Shown: positions 1-8,572 of the stretch, one piece after another
How the letters are laid out: each line of letters opens with the position of its first letter
Numbering within the stretch: the stretch's first letter is position 1
Assembly: GCA_002340355.1 (NCBI GenBank)
Contig: DDLX01000026.1
Location: 1-64,000, forward strand
Direction: 5' to 3'
DNA length: 64,000 bases
Origin: Cytophagales bacterium UBA2561
GTDB taxonomy: Bacteria > Bacteroidota > Bacteroidia > Cytophagales > Thermoflexibacteraceae
Translations under genes and position numbers: made by a program
The notes under the pieces: model-generated
Databases searched by the model: none
What the model was told of the DNA's origin: nothing
What the model saw: only the letters and a program-made list of their open reading frames with translations

Positions 1-95
1 GAAGTGGGTTGTTCGCTTTCGAGGCAAAAATCCACGAGGTCGGCTGGCAATTTCGCCCTCAAAATTAGGTCAAGTTTTGTACCTTTGTCTTCCAT
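1..95 (-). CDS. Partial copy of a small unknown gene (N-terminal 31 residues)
   Basis: The ATG is at 93-95 and the frame runs off the window edge. The visible residues match the N-terminus of the 88-residue protein at 558-824, starting MEDKGTKLDLILRAKLPADL, and the upstream DNA is duplicated too. It is either a second full paralogue or a truncated copy; the missing part lies outside the window. Its function is unknown. The gene at 215-427 lies between the two copies, all on the minus strand. Confidence 0.6.
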   Translation of the reverse strand, partial: MEDKGTKLDLILRAKLPADLVDFCLESEQPT

Positions 96-168
96 TTTTT
101 TAATGGGTTATGCTCGATTCGGTTGTTGTTGTTCAGACGCTCAACCGTTTCGAGCTTTTTTGAAAAAT
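1..168. repeat. Direct repeat, copy 1 (with 730-897)
   Basis: This stretch aligns without gaps to 730-897 at an offset of 729, with scattered substitutions that increase outside the coding part. It covers the 5' end of the small gene and about 70 bases upstream. The duplication therefore includes the likely promoter and leader as well as coding sequence. The repeat may continue to the left of the window. Confidence 0.85.
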
Positions 169-214
169 TAGTTTCGACAAAGTTAGCAAATATTGACAAA
201 AAAGCGATTATCTA

Positions 215-427
215 CTAACTTTTTTCAAGTCTTTTAAGAAATTCTTGACGAATTTCTTCTAATCGACTTAATTCTTCTGCTGTCCAAGGACGTTTTCCTG
301 TTTTTTTCTGGGAAAACCGACCTCTAACTGCGCTAGTCAGTTCTTTCTCAGGATACAACAATGCAATAATTTCGGTATTATTTAGAAACTTTTCTTTGAC
401 CCATTCGGGCGTAGGTGTTTTTGCCAT
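215..427 (-). CDS. Small unknown basic protein (70 aa)
   Basis: I start the gene at the ATG at 425-427, giving MAKTPTPEWVKEKF. A longer frame back to 529 would add a low-complexity hydrophobic stretch overlapping the hairpin at 519-551, so I reject it. The protein is charged, with a basic middle (FSQKKTGKRPW) and a helical Glu/Arg-rich tail. This could suit nucleic-acid binding, but I recognise no family. It sits between the two copies of the duplicated gene and has the same orientation. Confidence 0.55.
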   Translation of the reverse strand: MAKTPTPEWVKEKFLNNTEIIALLYPEKELTSAVRGRFSQKKTGKRPWTAEELSRLEEIRQEFLKRLEKS

Positions 428-518
428 CTTTCGAATTTTCAACGATTTAATTTCAAAGATACCGAAAAATGATTCTTTTGCAAAAATTAGGATTAAATTA
501 TTGATTTTCAAGCAATTT

Positions 519-551
519 AGATCTGCCAAGTCATCAAGACTTAGCAGGTCT
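519..551 (-). terminator. Hairpin at the end of the 558-824 gene
   Basis: The arms at 519-532 and 538-551 pair over 14 bases, counting two G-U wobbles, around a 5-base loop. The hairpin lies just past the stop codon of the minus-strand gene at 558. The arms closely resemble those of the hairpin at 33886-33916, which suggests a dispersed terminator family. Confidence 0.6.
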
Positions 552-557
552 GGAAAA

Positions 558-824
558 TTAATCTTTTTTTGAAGTCACTGTCTCCATTTCCAAACTCGAA
601 AGCAAATAACGAATTCGTAAGATACTTTGCACAAAATCCCGCTTCAGTACTTCGTTGATGTAATCCAACCCACAAAGAACTTCTAAGGCATTGTTCGTCA
701 GGTCATCTTTCAGATTTTGTAGGTGTTGAGAAGTGGGTTGTTCGCTTTCAAGGCAAAAATCCACGAGGTCGGCTGGCAATTTCGCCCTCAAAATTAGGTC
801 AAGTTTTGTACCTTTGTCTTCCAT
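558..824 (-). CDS. Small unknown protein (88 aa), member of a local duplicate pair
   Basis: The protein is predicted to be largely helical and acidic, without a signal peptide or membrane segment. I do not recognise the family. Its N-terminal third and upstream region are repeated at positions 1-168. It reads toward a hairpin at 519-551 and then the 70-aa gene at 215-427. The divergently placed neighbour at 976 is an XRE regulator. A duplicated small soluble gene beside a regulator and IS debris suggests accessory DNA; a toxin or antitoxin role would be a guess. Confidence 0.6.
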   Translation of the reverse strand: MEDKGTKLDLILRAKLPADLVDFCLESEQPTSQHLQNLKDDLTNNALEVLCGLDYINEVLKRDFVQSILRIRYLLSSLEMETVTSKKD

Positions 825-897
825 TTTTTTAATGGTTTACGCTTGATTCGGTTGTGGTTTTTCAGACGCTCAACCGTTTCGAGTTTTTGTAAAAAGA
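730..897. repeat. Direct repeat, copy 2 (with 1-168)
   Basis: Second copy of the repeat described at 1-168. It contains the start of the 88-aa gene (ATG at 822-824) and its upstream region up to about 897. The gap-free alignment, with few coding differences, indicates a fairly recent duplication. Confidence 0.85.
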
Positions 898-975
898 TAC
901 ACAAATATAGGCAACTGTTTATTAATCACAAGTTTACCCAAAGATCTTTTTTGAAAAAAATATACAATTGACAAA

Positions 976-1344
976 ATGAATACAGATTTTCACGAAAGAG
1001 TTATGAGTCTAATAAAAGAAAAGGGATACAATAAAAGTTCCTTTTCTAAAAAAATAGACGTTCACCCATCTGTAATTCAGAATATTACCAAAGGACGAAA
1101 ATCAGGTGTAAAAAGCAAGCCAAGTTTCGAAGTTATAGAAAAAATTTTTTTGGCATTTGACGATTTAGACTACTATTACTTTATTACAGGTATCGAAAAA
1201 GATATGCCATTATCTACAAAAAACTGTAATTGTGAAGAACTGGAGGCAAAAGACAAACAGATAGAACAAATGCAACAACAGATTGATGAACTCAAAAAAG
1301 ACCGCTCTGATTTAATGCGAATGCTCAGTCGATTCATATCGTGA
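976..1344 (+). CDS. XRE-type helix-turn-helix regulator with coiled-coil tail
   Basis: Residues 1-70 form a lambda-repressor-like helix-turn-helix: the recognition region reads SFSKKIDVHPSVIQNITKG, followed by the FEVIEKIF helix. Residues 85-115 are a Glu/Lys/Gln-rich coiled coil (KDKQIEQMQQQIDELKKDR), probably for dimerisation. The layout (helix-turn-helix head, YYYFITG-like linker, coiled-coil tail) matches the three tandem regulators at 33942-35219, although the sequence is divergent. It is probably a cytoplasmic DNA-binding repressor. Targets are unknown; the nearby duplicated small genes are candidates. Confidence 0.8.
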   Translation: MNTDFHERVMSLIKEKGYNKSSFSKKIDVHPSVIQNITKGRKSGVKSKPSFEVIEKIFLAFDDLDYYYFITGIEKDMPLSTKNCNCEELEAKDKQIEQMQQQIDELKKDRSDLMRMLSRFIS

Positions 1345-1481
1345 AAATAGATTTGCATAAAAACAAGAATTACTATTTTTTAGAAAATCTAAATTTTAGA
1401 TAAAGAGCTTGTCTAGGATAATTGTAAAAAGCTCATCATTTTGTTAGTTTTGAATTTTTCTCAAACTCAAACTACTTGATT

Positions 1482-2213
1482 ATGAGCTTATTAGGCGTTT
1501 TCAACTTAATTTTGTACCGCCTAGAAACAGCTTGTCAATAGCGAAAAATACCTATAAATACTTTTATATCAAGTAATTGTAATTATAGAACGGTATTTTA
1601 TCATTTTACTCTGCCTCCAAAATGGTGGTCAAAATTAAACGTGTGGTACAAGATTTGGTTGAGTTTACTTCGTACTGATCGGAAGCAATTAAATTTGCAT
1701 ACTATTCAGTTAGATGGCAAACATACTTACACTCATGGTATTATCGAAAAGACGGCTTATCAAGGACGTAAAGGCAGAACAACCAGTAACTTACTTTGTC
1801 TTTGTAATCAAGAAGGTGTCTTACTTGCGTTTAGTGCGGTTCAATCAGGAAAACCACCATGATTTGTTTAATATTGTGGCACAGTTTGAAGGTACGTTAG
1901 CTCAACTAGCGTCTATTGGAATACGTTTAGATAGATTAATTTTGAAGACGGATTCAGGTTCTGCTTGCTTGAAATTGAGACAGTTGTGTGATAAGTACAG
2001 TATAGAGGTCGATATCAAATTGAATCCCAGAAATGGTAAAACTACTGAACTAAATAAATGTGCTGATCCTCCTTTTTATCAATATCATTTTGTCATTGAG
2101 CGAGCCTTTGGCAAATTAGAAAATTATATTTTACACATAATCGTAAATTATGATTGAGCTATTCTACCTTTACTTTAGTGGTAAGTTTGTTATTTTGCTT
2201 TGGTTTAACGGGC
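1482..2213 (+). pseudogene. Decayed IS5-family transposase
   Basis: The reading frame from the ATG at 1482 shows the IS5-type N-terminus (LILYRLETACQ, then RTVFYHFTLPP) and the first catalytic block (QLDGKHT, then YQGRKGRTTSNLL). An in-frame TAG at 1539-1541 replaces what is probably a Trp codon. One extra A in the run at about 1849-1852 shifts the frame; the product continues as HHDLFNI, then KTDSGS and the FVIERAFGKLENY block. Beyond 2154 the matching frame contains several stops before a last similar block (CYFALV). The element is inactive. A sequence at about 1404 (GAGCTTGTCTAGGATAA) may be its left end; no matching right inverted repeat was found. Confidence 0.8.
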
Positions 2214-2240
2214 TAAAATTCTTGCCCACTTATCGTTACA

Positions 2241-2351
2241 GAACCTGTTTTGGTAGATAATTCACCAATATCAGGAGGGCAAGAATTAGTTCCTTATGCC
2301 ATTTTAGGACTTCAGAGTGAGTTAGAAATTGGTATTAATTTTGTATTCTAA
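2241..2351 (+). pseudogene. C-terminal gene remnant downstream of the dead IS
   Basis: An open stretch of 36 codons ends at TAA 2349-2351 and reads in part ISGGQELVPYAILGL, then ELEIGINFVF. It has no start codon, and an in-frame stop lies upstream at 2214. The alternating hydrophobic end with terminal Phe resembles the last strand of an outer-membrane beta-barrel. I infer the tail of a gene cut off by the neighbouring IS. The family is not recognised. Confidence 0.25.
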
Positions 2352-2384
2352 CATAATCAAATATTGACTATCTAATATTTGAAA

Positions 2385-3036
2385 TCAATTGGAGATTGCT
2401 TGACGCTGAAAAATTGAATAAATGTAAGGGCGCTCATCACCTGATGGTGTATGATACAAAACTTCTTTACTCTTTTGTAAGTGAAAATCAGTACCCAATA
2501 GCTCTAAGAAAAGTTCATTATTGTAACGAAATACGGATAAATTACTACACTTTTGCACTCCATTTTTTGCAAATTGTGCTAAAATTACCCATCCATCCAA
2601 TTGTACTTTCTGACGAAGCAACTCAAAGTAGTTTTGTCGTTCAGCTTCTGTCATTAAGAAATGTAATACCGCACGATCATACCATAAGGCTACTTTAGGA
2701 AAATCATTCGGAGGAGTATTTGAAGGTATTTTTTTGCCCTAAATCGGCTTGATGCCAAATGATACTGGGAGACATACTTTCAGCCAAATCAATACGAAGT
2801 TTTTCTAACGCAATAGAACTTATATCATTTAAAATCAGATTATTATATCTATTTTCTAGTAGTTCATGAACTAATGTGCTACGTCCTACACCTGCTAAAA
2901 AAATTCGCTCTTTTATATTTGGTACACACTCCTTAATAAAAGAAAGTCCATATTCTGATTGTGCTTCATACCATCCTAATTGCTCTACGGGTTTGTTTTC
3001 ATAGACAGTATCCCAATGTTGAGCTATATTTTGCAT
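2385..3036 (-). pseudogene. Class I SAM-dependent methyltransferase, frameshifted
   Basis: The 5' part (2704-3036) begins MQNIAQHWDTVYENKP and has motif I as IFLAGVGRSTLV followed by LILNDIS. The 3' part carries the family blocks VALWYDRAVLHFL, KCSNLSVFRY and YHTPSG. The halves lie in different frames. Removing one A from the A7 run (T7 at 2729-2735 on the + strand) joins them into one protein of about 215 residues of the usual family length. The lesion is therefore a single homopolymer indel, which may be a true mutation, a sequencing error or transcriptional slippage. The substrate is unknown. Confidence 0.75.
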
Positions 3037-3178
3037 TTTTTTAAGAATTTTAAAAAAGTAAAAAACTATATGAATAATAATTTAGATAAAAAATCAAACT
3101 TAATCTTTGAAAAACAGATTCTATTTTTTTAGAGAATTTTTAAAAGTTATGAAAATGTCAAAAACGGAAAAGATTATG

Positions 3179-3186
3179 TAGTTTTG
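3179..3186 (+). promoter_or_regulatory. Bacteroidota-type -7 promoter element before the DUF4296 gene
   Basis: TAGTTTTG matches the TAnnTTTG consensus and lies 26 bases before the ATG at 3213. No clear -33 TTTG box is seen at the expected distance, so support is moderate. Confidence 0.35.
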
Positions 3187-3212
3187 GCAGTTGAAACGCA
3201 GATTTATAAAGT

Positions 3213-3596
3213 ATGAAAAATTGTACATTTGTACCCAAAATATCCATTGGATTAATGCTATTTATCGGAATAATTTTGATAGGATGTAACTCAAACCCAG
3301 TTTCTAAGATTGAGCGAATTCCTCCTGAAAAGTTACTCTCTCGGATGGAAATGATAAACTTATTAAAAGAAATTCATTTAGCGGAAGCGGTTACGGCTTC
3401 CTCTAACTTGACGTATCATAAATCTTTAGCTCGATTCAAGCGGTACAAATTACATATCTTCGAAAAATACAATCTAGATTCGACAGGATTTGACCAAAAC
3501 TTTGAGTATTACATGAGTGATACAGATGATTTAGAGTATATCTATCAAGCCCTTTCTGATACTTTTTTACTACGAAAACATCGGAAGAATTTTTAA
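3213..3596 (+). CDS. DUF4296-family lipoprotein
   Basis: A signal sequence with lipobox (IILIGC, Cys25) predicts a lipid-anchored periplasmic or outer-membrane protein of 127 aa. The mature part has the DUF4296 signature: a helix like MEMINLLKEIHLAEAV followed by a second helical stretch with FEKYNLDSTGFDQNFEYYM. The family is widespread in Bacteroidota but its function is not established. It is a single gene closed by the strong hairpin at 3613-3645. Confidence 0.8.
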   Translation: MKNCTFVPKISIGLMLFIGIILIGCNSNPVSKIERIPPEKLLSRMEMINLLKEIHLAEAVTASSNLTYHKSLARFKRYKLHIFEKYNLDSTGFDQNFEYYMSDTDDLEYIYQALSDTFLLRKHRKNF

Positions 3597-3612
3597 CTCT
3601 TATAGTTCGTCT

Positions 3613-3645
3613 AGCCCTGTTAAATCTTAGCGATTTAACAGGGCT
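3613..3645. terminator. Bidirectional hairpin between the DUF4296 and M16 genes
   Basis: Two perfect 14-base arms (3613-3626 and 3632-3645; left arm AGCCCTGTTAAATC) flank a 5-base loop. They lie between convergent gene ends at 3596 and 3705. Confidence 0.8.
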
Positions 3646-3704
3646 AAAAGTACCTCTCTTTTTTAAAATTGAGAAATTAAGTCTAATTTCGGATAGAATT
3701 TATA

Positions 3705-4976
3705 TTACCCTACTAAAACCTGTAAGAATTCTTCTTCTTGGAAATATTGTTGAGCTAATTCTAATAATTGATCAGAAGTAACTGCATTAATCTGAGAGAT
3801 ATAAGTTGAAAAATAATCTGGTGATAATCCATAAAAATAAACACTTCGATATTTTCCTGCTACCTCAAGAGGTGTTTTTAGCGATTTTACAAATTTTCCA
3901 CAAATGTAATTTTTAACGATTTCGAGTTCTTCTTCAGGAATGGGTTCGGTACGTAACCGTTGCATCTCTTTAAGAATTTCTCTTATGGTCTCTTTCCGAA
4001 ATTCTTTCTGAACATCTCCTCCTATAATCAAATAACCTGCATTTTTCATTGGTACAATTGAAGAATAGATTCCGTAGGTATATCCTTTATCTTCTCGAAT
4101 ATTACTCATTAGGCGAGAACCAAAATAACCTCCAAAAACAGTGTTTAAAACACTCATTTTTAAATAATCTGGATGAGTTCGAACAAATAATTCTCGTCCT
4201 ATTCTAACCGAAGTTTGGAAGGCATTTTCTTTTTCTTCATATGTGTTTTTTTCAGTAACTTTAGGTATTTTATAATTTGCCGTAGGTATTTTAGGAGTGG
4301 AAAGCTCTAATTTTCCGAAGGTATCTTTGATAATTTTCAGGTCATTATCTGTAAATTTTCCTGCCATGATTAACCCAAAAGGTCGATTTTTATAGACAGT
4401 TTCATAATATTCTTGGGCTTCTTTTCGTGTAATATTTTGAATATTTTCGAGCGTTTTATGTTTGCCATATGGATTTTCTGTGCCAAATAATTTTTCTCGG
4501 AATTTTAAAGAGGCTACAACTTGCGACTTCTCAAAATTAATCTTTTGCTGTTCAAAAGTAACTTTTCGGATGTGTTCAAATCCTGCTTCGGGAAAAGTCG
4601 AATCGGTCAGAATTTCACAAATTAATTCCGCCAATTCGGGGAGTTGTTTGGTTAAACAGTACAATTCCACATTAGCAAAATCAAATCCTGAATCTGAGTC
4701 TAAAAATGCGCCATAACTTGCTAGTAGTTCAGAAATTTCTTCATTTGAGCGTTTTGAAGTACCTTCTAATAACATTCGGGAGGCAAAATGAGCACGAACT
4801 TCGGATATAGATAAATGATTTGCTGTTGGAAAAACTAACTGTAAACTCACAATTGGCTGAATTCCTGCATTTACAGTATGGCACTCCAAGCCGTTTGGAA
4901 GCGTAATCGTTTCTGGTTTGACAAAATCAAACGGACGAATGGGATGAATTTCAGGGGCAAGGGAACGATTCAACAT
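3705..4976 (-). CDS. M16 (insulinase-like) peptidase family protein, non-catalytic type
   Basis: At 423 aa it has the two-lobed M16 fold. The first lobe has ANHLSISEVRAHFASRMLLEGTS where catalytic members carry the zinc motif HxxEH, so the zinc ligands are absent. The second lobe keeps the R/Y substrate-binding block (NIREDKGYTYGIYSS). Inactive M16 chains usually pair with a catalytic chain, as in mitochondrial processing peptidase, but no partner gene is adjacent here. There is no signal peptide, so it may act in the cytoplasm or depend on a partner. Confidence 0.8.
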   Translation of the reverse strand: MLNRSLAPEIHPIRPFDFVKPETITLPNGLECHTVNAGIQPIVSLQLVFPTANHLSISEVRAHFASRMLLEGTSKRSNEEISELLASYGAFLDSDSGFDFANVELYCLTKQLPELAELICEILTDSTFPEAGFEHIRKVTFEQQKINFEKSQVVASLKFREKLFGTENPYGKHKTLENIQNITRKEAQEYYETVYKNRPFGLIMAGKFTDNDLKIIKDTFGKLELSTPKIPTANYKIPKVTEKNTYEEKENAFQTSVRIGRELFVRTHPDYLKMSVLNTVFGGYFGSRLMSNIREDKGYTYGIYSSIVPMKNAGYLIIGGDVQKEFRKETIREILKEMQRLRTEPIPEEELEIVKNYICGKFVKSLKTPLEVAGKYRSVYFYGLSPDYFSTYISQINAVTSDQLLELAQQYFQEEEFLQVLVG

Positions 4977-5263
4977 ATTTTTTCGGTATATTTTTAGGAA
5001 TTTATTCTAAATCAATAGGTTCTGATGGTCTATTTTTCATCAGATTTATGCTATTTTTTGAGCATCTCCTCAGAAATTTAAAGCAAAATAACAGATTCTT
5101 TCGTAAAATTTTCGACTTTGGCATTTTGTTCTCAATTTTGTCTTCAAATAAACTCTAAAAATATATCCAACGTTTTCCTCATTTTTTAGGTCTCAATGCT
5201 AAGTACGTTTTCTAATCTATTTCTAATTTATTTTCCAAAAGACAACTTCAAAATCGCCTTTTA

Positions 5264-7114
5264 ATGATGATACAAAATCATAAAAAAACAATATTATTTT
5301 TATTCGTTTGGGCTTTTTGCGCCCCTATTTTCGGACAAATCAAATTGTATCCCCTTACTTCGTCTCCAATCCAAAAAAATGCTCGTATTGAAGATGATTC
5401 GGTTACCTTGTATTTACCTTTCTTTGAGGATTTTTCAGGTTATACAGGTAGTCCCAATCCTGCACTGTGGGAAAGAGGCGGAGGGACACAAGTCAATCAT
5501 TCCTACACTAATGAAGCCCCTTCAATTAATATTGTTACTTTTGATGGAACAGATGAACGTGGGATACCTTATAATTTTATTGCACCTCGTACCGCAGACT
5601 TAGCAGATGAACTGGTTTCCAGACCACTTGACTTTTCTAAACTAATATCAGGCAATGATATTTATATGAGTTTTTATTGGCAATCCGAGGGTTTAGGCGA
5701 AGTGCCTGACTCTACAGATGGTGATTTTTTGGAGCTTCAATTTTTGAATGATGAAGGTGAATGGATAACACAATGGAAGCAATATGGACAGCCGAATAGT
5801 GGATTTCAGTACGAAATTTTTAGAATTGGGAGTGATGAATATTTGCATGAGAAATTTCAGTTTCGTTTTCGTACATTTAACCGATTATCAGGAAGTTATG
5901 ATATCTGGAACTTGGATTATATTTATATTGATAAAAATAGAAAACTGGAAGATAAGTTTGTAGTTGATATTGCGGTCACGGGTCGCCCGACTTCTTATTT
6001 GAAAAATTACCGCTCGATGCCCATCAATCAGTTTTTTGCCAATGAAGTCGCCGAAACCGCCGAAGAAATTACAGTAACTGCCAGTAATTTACACGATAAA
6101 TTTAATATTTTGAATTATCAAGTTTTTTTACGAGATGCCTTTGCAGGGGATACTTTAGAGTGGTTAATTGATAGTACTGATATCATCAGTGGACAAGAAA
6201 AATACTTGTTATTTTCGACTACTGCCGATACCCTACCTCGTGATCGAGAAAAACTAATCTTGGAATATGATTTTCTTTTAAATACAGGAAATTTAGACCC
6301 AATTCCAACCGTGAATTTGCGTCAAAACGATACCATTTCAGGGCGTACAGTGTTAGATGACTATTATGCTTACGATGATGGCAATGCCGAATATGGGATT
6401 GGGATTCAACAACGTTTTGGGAAATTAGCATATGAGTTTTCATTAAATGAACCTGATTTATTGACTCATGTTGATTTTTCGTTTGTTCGATTGGGAGAAG
6501 ATCTAACAGGAGAAACTTTCAATTTATACATTTGGAAAGCTCTTGACTTTACGGACGGAGCTGATGCTGATTCCTTATTATTAGTCCAAAATATTGTTGT
6601 GAAGTACCCGAATACGCCGAATGAATTTACACGAGTTCAGTTAAGTCGTCCGTTATCCCTTTCAGAAAAATTTTACATTGGTTTTGAGCAACTTACCGAA
6701 AAAGATTTGACTTTTGGTTTTGACCGAAATACGAACTCAGTAGAAAAAGCTTATTACAATGTAGCGAATAAATGGGAACAAAATTTGGATATTTTTGGCA
6801 GTATTATGATGCGTCCTGTGTTTGGAAATTCAGGATTGACAACCTCAATCGAAGAATCTGAAATACCAAGCATGATACAGAATCAATTTGGAATTTATCC
6901 GAATCCTACGAGTGGAACGGTATTTGTCAAAGGAAATGTTGAAACAATGAGAATTTACAATCTACAAGGAAGAATCGTTATGGAAAAGAAGTTTACATCT
7001 TTTGAGCCAACCCAAGAAATCCAATTTCCAAAAAATTTAGCTAATGGAATGTATTTGATAGAATTACAAGGAAAGAAACAGAATGTGAGGCAAAAATGTA
7101 TTTTAATGCGTTGA
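5264..7114 (+). CDS. Secreted protein with type IX secretion C-terminal sorting domain
   Basis: A hydrophobic signal peptide (residues about 8-25, ending IFGQ) is followed by a long beta-rich region without a recognised enzyme domain. The last 75 residues form a type A T9SS sorting domain: FGIYPNPTSGTVFVKG, then MRIYNLQGR, then NLANGMYLIEL, with a basic end. It is therefore predicted to cross the outer membrane through T9SS and be cleaved or anchored at the surface. The body has FEDFSG and a jelly-roll-like beginning, which may bind carbohydrate, but this is not certain. Two ATG codons in a row make the start ambiguous by one residue. Confidence 0.85.
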   Translation: MMIQNHKKTILFLFVWAFCAPIFGQIKLYPLTSSPIQKNARIEDDSVTLYLPFFEDFSGYTGSPNPALWERGGGTQVNHSYTNEAPSINIVTFDGTDERGIPYNFIAPRTADLADELVSRPLDFSKLISGNDIYMSFYWQSEGLGEVPDSTDGDFLELQFLNDEGEWITQWKQYGQPNSGFQYEIFRIGSDEYLHEKFQFRFRTFNRLSGSYDIWNLDYIYIDKNRKLEDKFVVDIAVTGRPTSYLKNYRSMPINQFFANEVAETAEEITVTASNLHDKFNILNYQVFLRDAFAGDTLEWLIDSTDIISGQEKYLLFSTTADTLPRDREKLILEYDFLLNTGNLDPIPTVNLRQNDTISGRTVLDDYYAYDDGNAEYGIGIQQRFGKLAYEFSLNEPDLLTHVDFSFVRLGEDLTGETFNLYIWKALDFTDGADADSLLLVQNIVVKYPNTPNEFTRVQLSRPLSLSEKFYIGFEQLTEKDLTFGFDRNTNSVEKAYYNVANKWEQNLDIFGSIMMRPVFGNSGLTTSIEESEIPSMIQNQFGIYPNPTSGTVFVKGNVETMRIYNLQGRIVMEKKFTSFEPTQEIQFPKNLANGMYLIELQGKKQNVRQKCILMR

Positions 7115-7147
7115 TAATAAAATTGTTAGAAAAAAACTATGAAACCA

Positions 7148-7177
7148 AAAAGGGGAACAGTAAAGCCGTTCCCTTTT
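7148..7177 (+). terminator. Terminator of the T9SS-cargo gene
   Basis: Left arm AAAAGGGGAAC and right arm GTTCCCTTTT pair with one G-U wobble around a 9-base loop and end in T residues. The hairpin lies 34 bases after the stop codon. Confidence 0.7.
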
Positions 7178-7487
7178 CTAACTAAACTACTTTAAACCTA
7201 ATTACAAACTAAATTCAAACCAAATATGAGCCAAGCTATAATCGTAGCTTGTGCAAAATTTTATTTGATGAGGCTTTATAGATGCCCTATATTTTCTGGA
7301 CGTGTTCCCTTCTAAAATAGTTGCGACTTGAGAATGGGAATCTAGCTGAAAATCAGCTTTTTTATCAAATTTAAACGTTTTTAACGTTCTATTTGAATTA
7401 GGAACCTCAAGAAAGATTGTTTCCTATACATTACGTAATTTTGAAGTTTTTTGTTCAGAATCATTTTAAAATAAGCTGAAAAAATAA

Positions 7488-7519
7488 AAACCCACTAAAT
7501 CAAGAAAATTAGTGGGTTT
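7488..7519 (-). terminator. Terminator after the YeeE/YedE pair
   Basis: Perfect 11-base arms (AAACCCACTAA and TTAGTGGGTTT) flank a 10-base loop just past the stop codon of the minus-strand gene at 7542. Confidence 0.75.
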
Positions 7520-7541
7520 AATATATGGTTATCTTTTTAGT

Positions 7542-7955
7542 TTAATGAGGCAAATAACTTCGGAGTACTCCATAAGCCAATGTGCCTAAAACAGCTCCAA
7601 AAATAATCACCAAAATAGTAGTAAATCCATGTCCTAATAAAACAAACATTGGCCCTGGGCAAGCTCCTGTCAATGCCCAACCTAATCCGAAAATCGTTCC
7701 ACCGATGAGATAACGAGGAACACTTTGGTTTTTATCATGAAATATGATAGGACGATTATGAATATCAGTTAATTTAAATTTTTTAATCATTTGTACTAAT
7801 CCTACCCCAAAAAATAAGGCTGAACCAATAATGCCATACATATGAAACGACTGAAAACGGAACATCTCTTGAATCCGAAACCATGAAATTGCTTCAGACT
7901 TGCTCATAATAATTCCGAAAAATATTCCTACTAAAATATACTTTAAATATTTCAT
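7542..7955 (-). CDS. YeeE/YedE-type sulfur transport protein, half 2 (DUF6691-like)
   Basis: This 137-aa membrane protein has about four hydrophobic helices. The signature GLGWALTGACPGPM contains the conserved Cys seen in YeeE/YedE thiosulfate permeases. In this family the transporter is often split into two short chains, and the other half is 50 bases upstream at 8006-8572. Together they probably import thiosulfate or another reduced sulfur species across the inner membrane. Substrate assignment rests on the family, not on this sequence. Confidence 0.8.
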   Translation of the reverse strand: MKYLKYILVGIFFGIIMSKSEAISWFRIQEMFRFQSFHMYGIIGSALFFGVGLVQMIKKFKLTDIHNRPIIFHDKNQSVPRYLIGGTIFGLGWALTGACPGPMFVLLGHGFTTILVIIFGAVLGTLAYGVLRSYLPH

Positions 7956-8005
7956 TTTCTGTATTTTATTAAAATGTAAAGTTTAAGAATGGTCTTTTAA
8001 AAAGG

Positions 8006-8572
8006 TTATAATTTCAAAATTAAAGGTAATAAAATATGAGTCATCAGAAGCCCACCAATGAAAAATCCGATTACTGCGATTAAAGACGGTAATTGTAAAT
8101 TAGATAATCCGCTAATGGCATGCCCCGAAGTACAACCGCCTGCGTAACGAGACCCAAATCCAATCAAAAAGCCACCCCCTAACATCATAACCCAGCCTCG
8201 TAAAGTATTGAAATTATTCCATGAAAATAAATTTTCGGGTAAATAACCATTTTCAAAGGAAATCCCTAATGCTGTTAAATCTTGAATCGTAGCCTCAGAA
8301 ATATGAGCCGTAGCCGTTCCATCGGTTAAGAAAATATTGGAAATAGCTCCACCTAATATTGCTCCGAAGGCAAATAATAAATTCCAACGTTGTGATTTCC
8401 AATCAAATCGAAAGAATTCACAAGTTTCGTCTGCTCCACATGCTGAACAAATGGTTCGTAAATTGGCAGAAACACCGAATTCACGTCCGAAAAACAATAA
8501 AAAACCCATGACGGCGGTAATCAAAGGACCCGCTACGTACCATTCCCAAGGCTGTTGAATAAATTCCCACAT
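8006..8572 (-). CDS. YeeE/YedE-type sulfur transport protein, half 1
   Basis: This 188-aa membrane protein carries the family signature GSRYAGGCTSGHAISGL near its C-terminus. It also has a cytoplasmic or loop Cys cluster (CSACGADETC) after the first helix, which could handle sulfur or bind metal. It is the promoter-proximal gene of a two-gene operon with 7542-7955, with the same orientation and a 50-base gap. Confidence 0.82.
   Translation of the reverse strand: MWEFIQQPWEWYVAGPLITAVMGFLLFFGREFGVSANLRTICSACGADETCEFFRFDWKSQRWNLLFAFGAILGGAISNIFLTDGTATAHISEATIQDLTALGISFENGYLPENLFSWNNFNTLRGWVMMLGGGFLIGFGSRYAGGCTSGHAISGLSNLQLPSLIAVIGFFIGGLLMTHILLPLILKL

Larger units (their letters stand above)
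7115..7541. other. Intergenic region with two hairpins
   Basis: This 427-base gap separates two convergent genes. It holds a terminator hairpin at each end (7148-7177 and 7488-7519). I see no coding signal or RNA gene in the middle. Confidence 0.6.

Noticed and set aside
1845..1865. Programmed ribosomal frameshift in the IS transposase
   Set aside because: The shift needed is +1 rather than the usual -1 at an A6G-type site, and other stops are present in both halves, so decay explains it.
2396..2698. Plus-strand frame opposite the methyltransferase
   Set aside because: It mirrors the minus-strand coding frame, whose translation has clear methyltransferase motifs; the plus-strand product resembles nothing.
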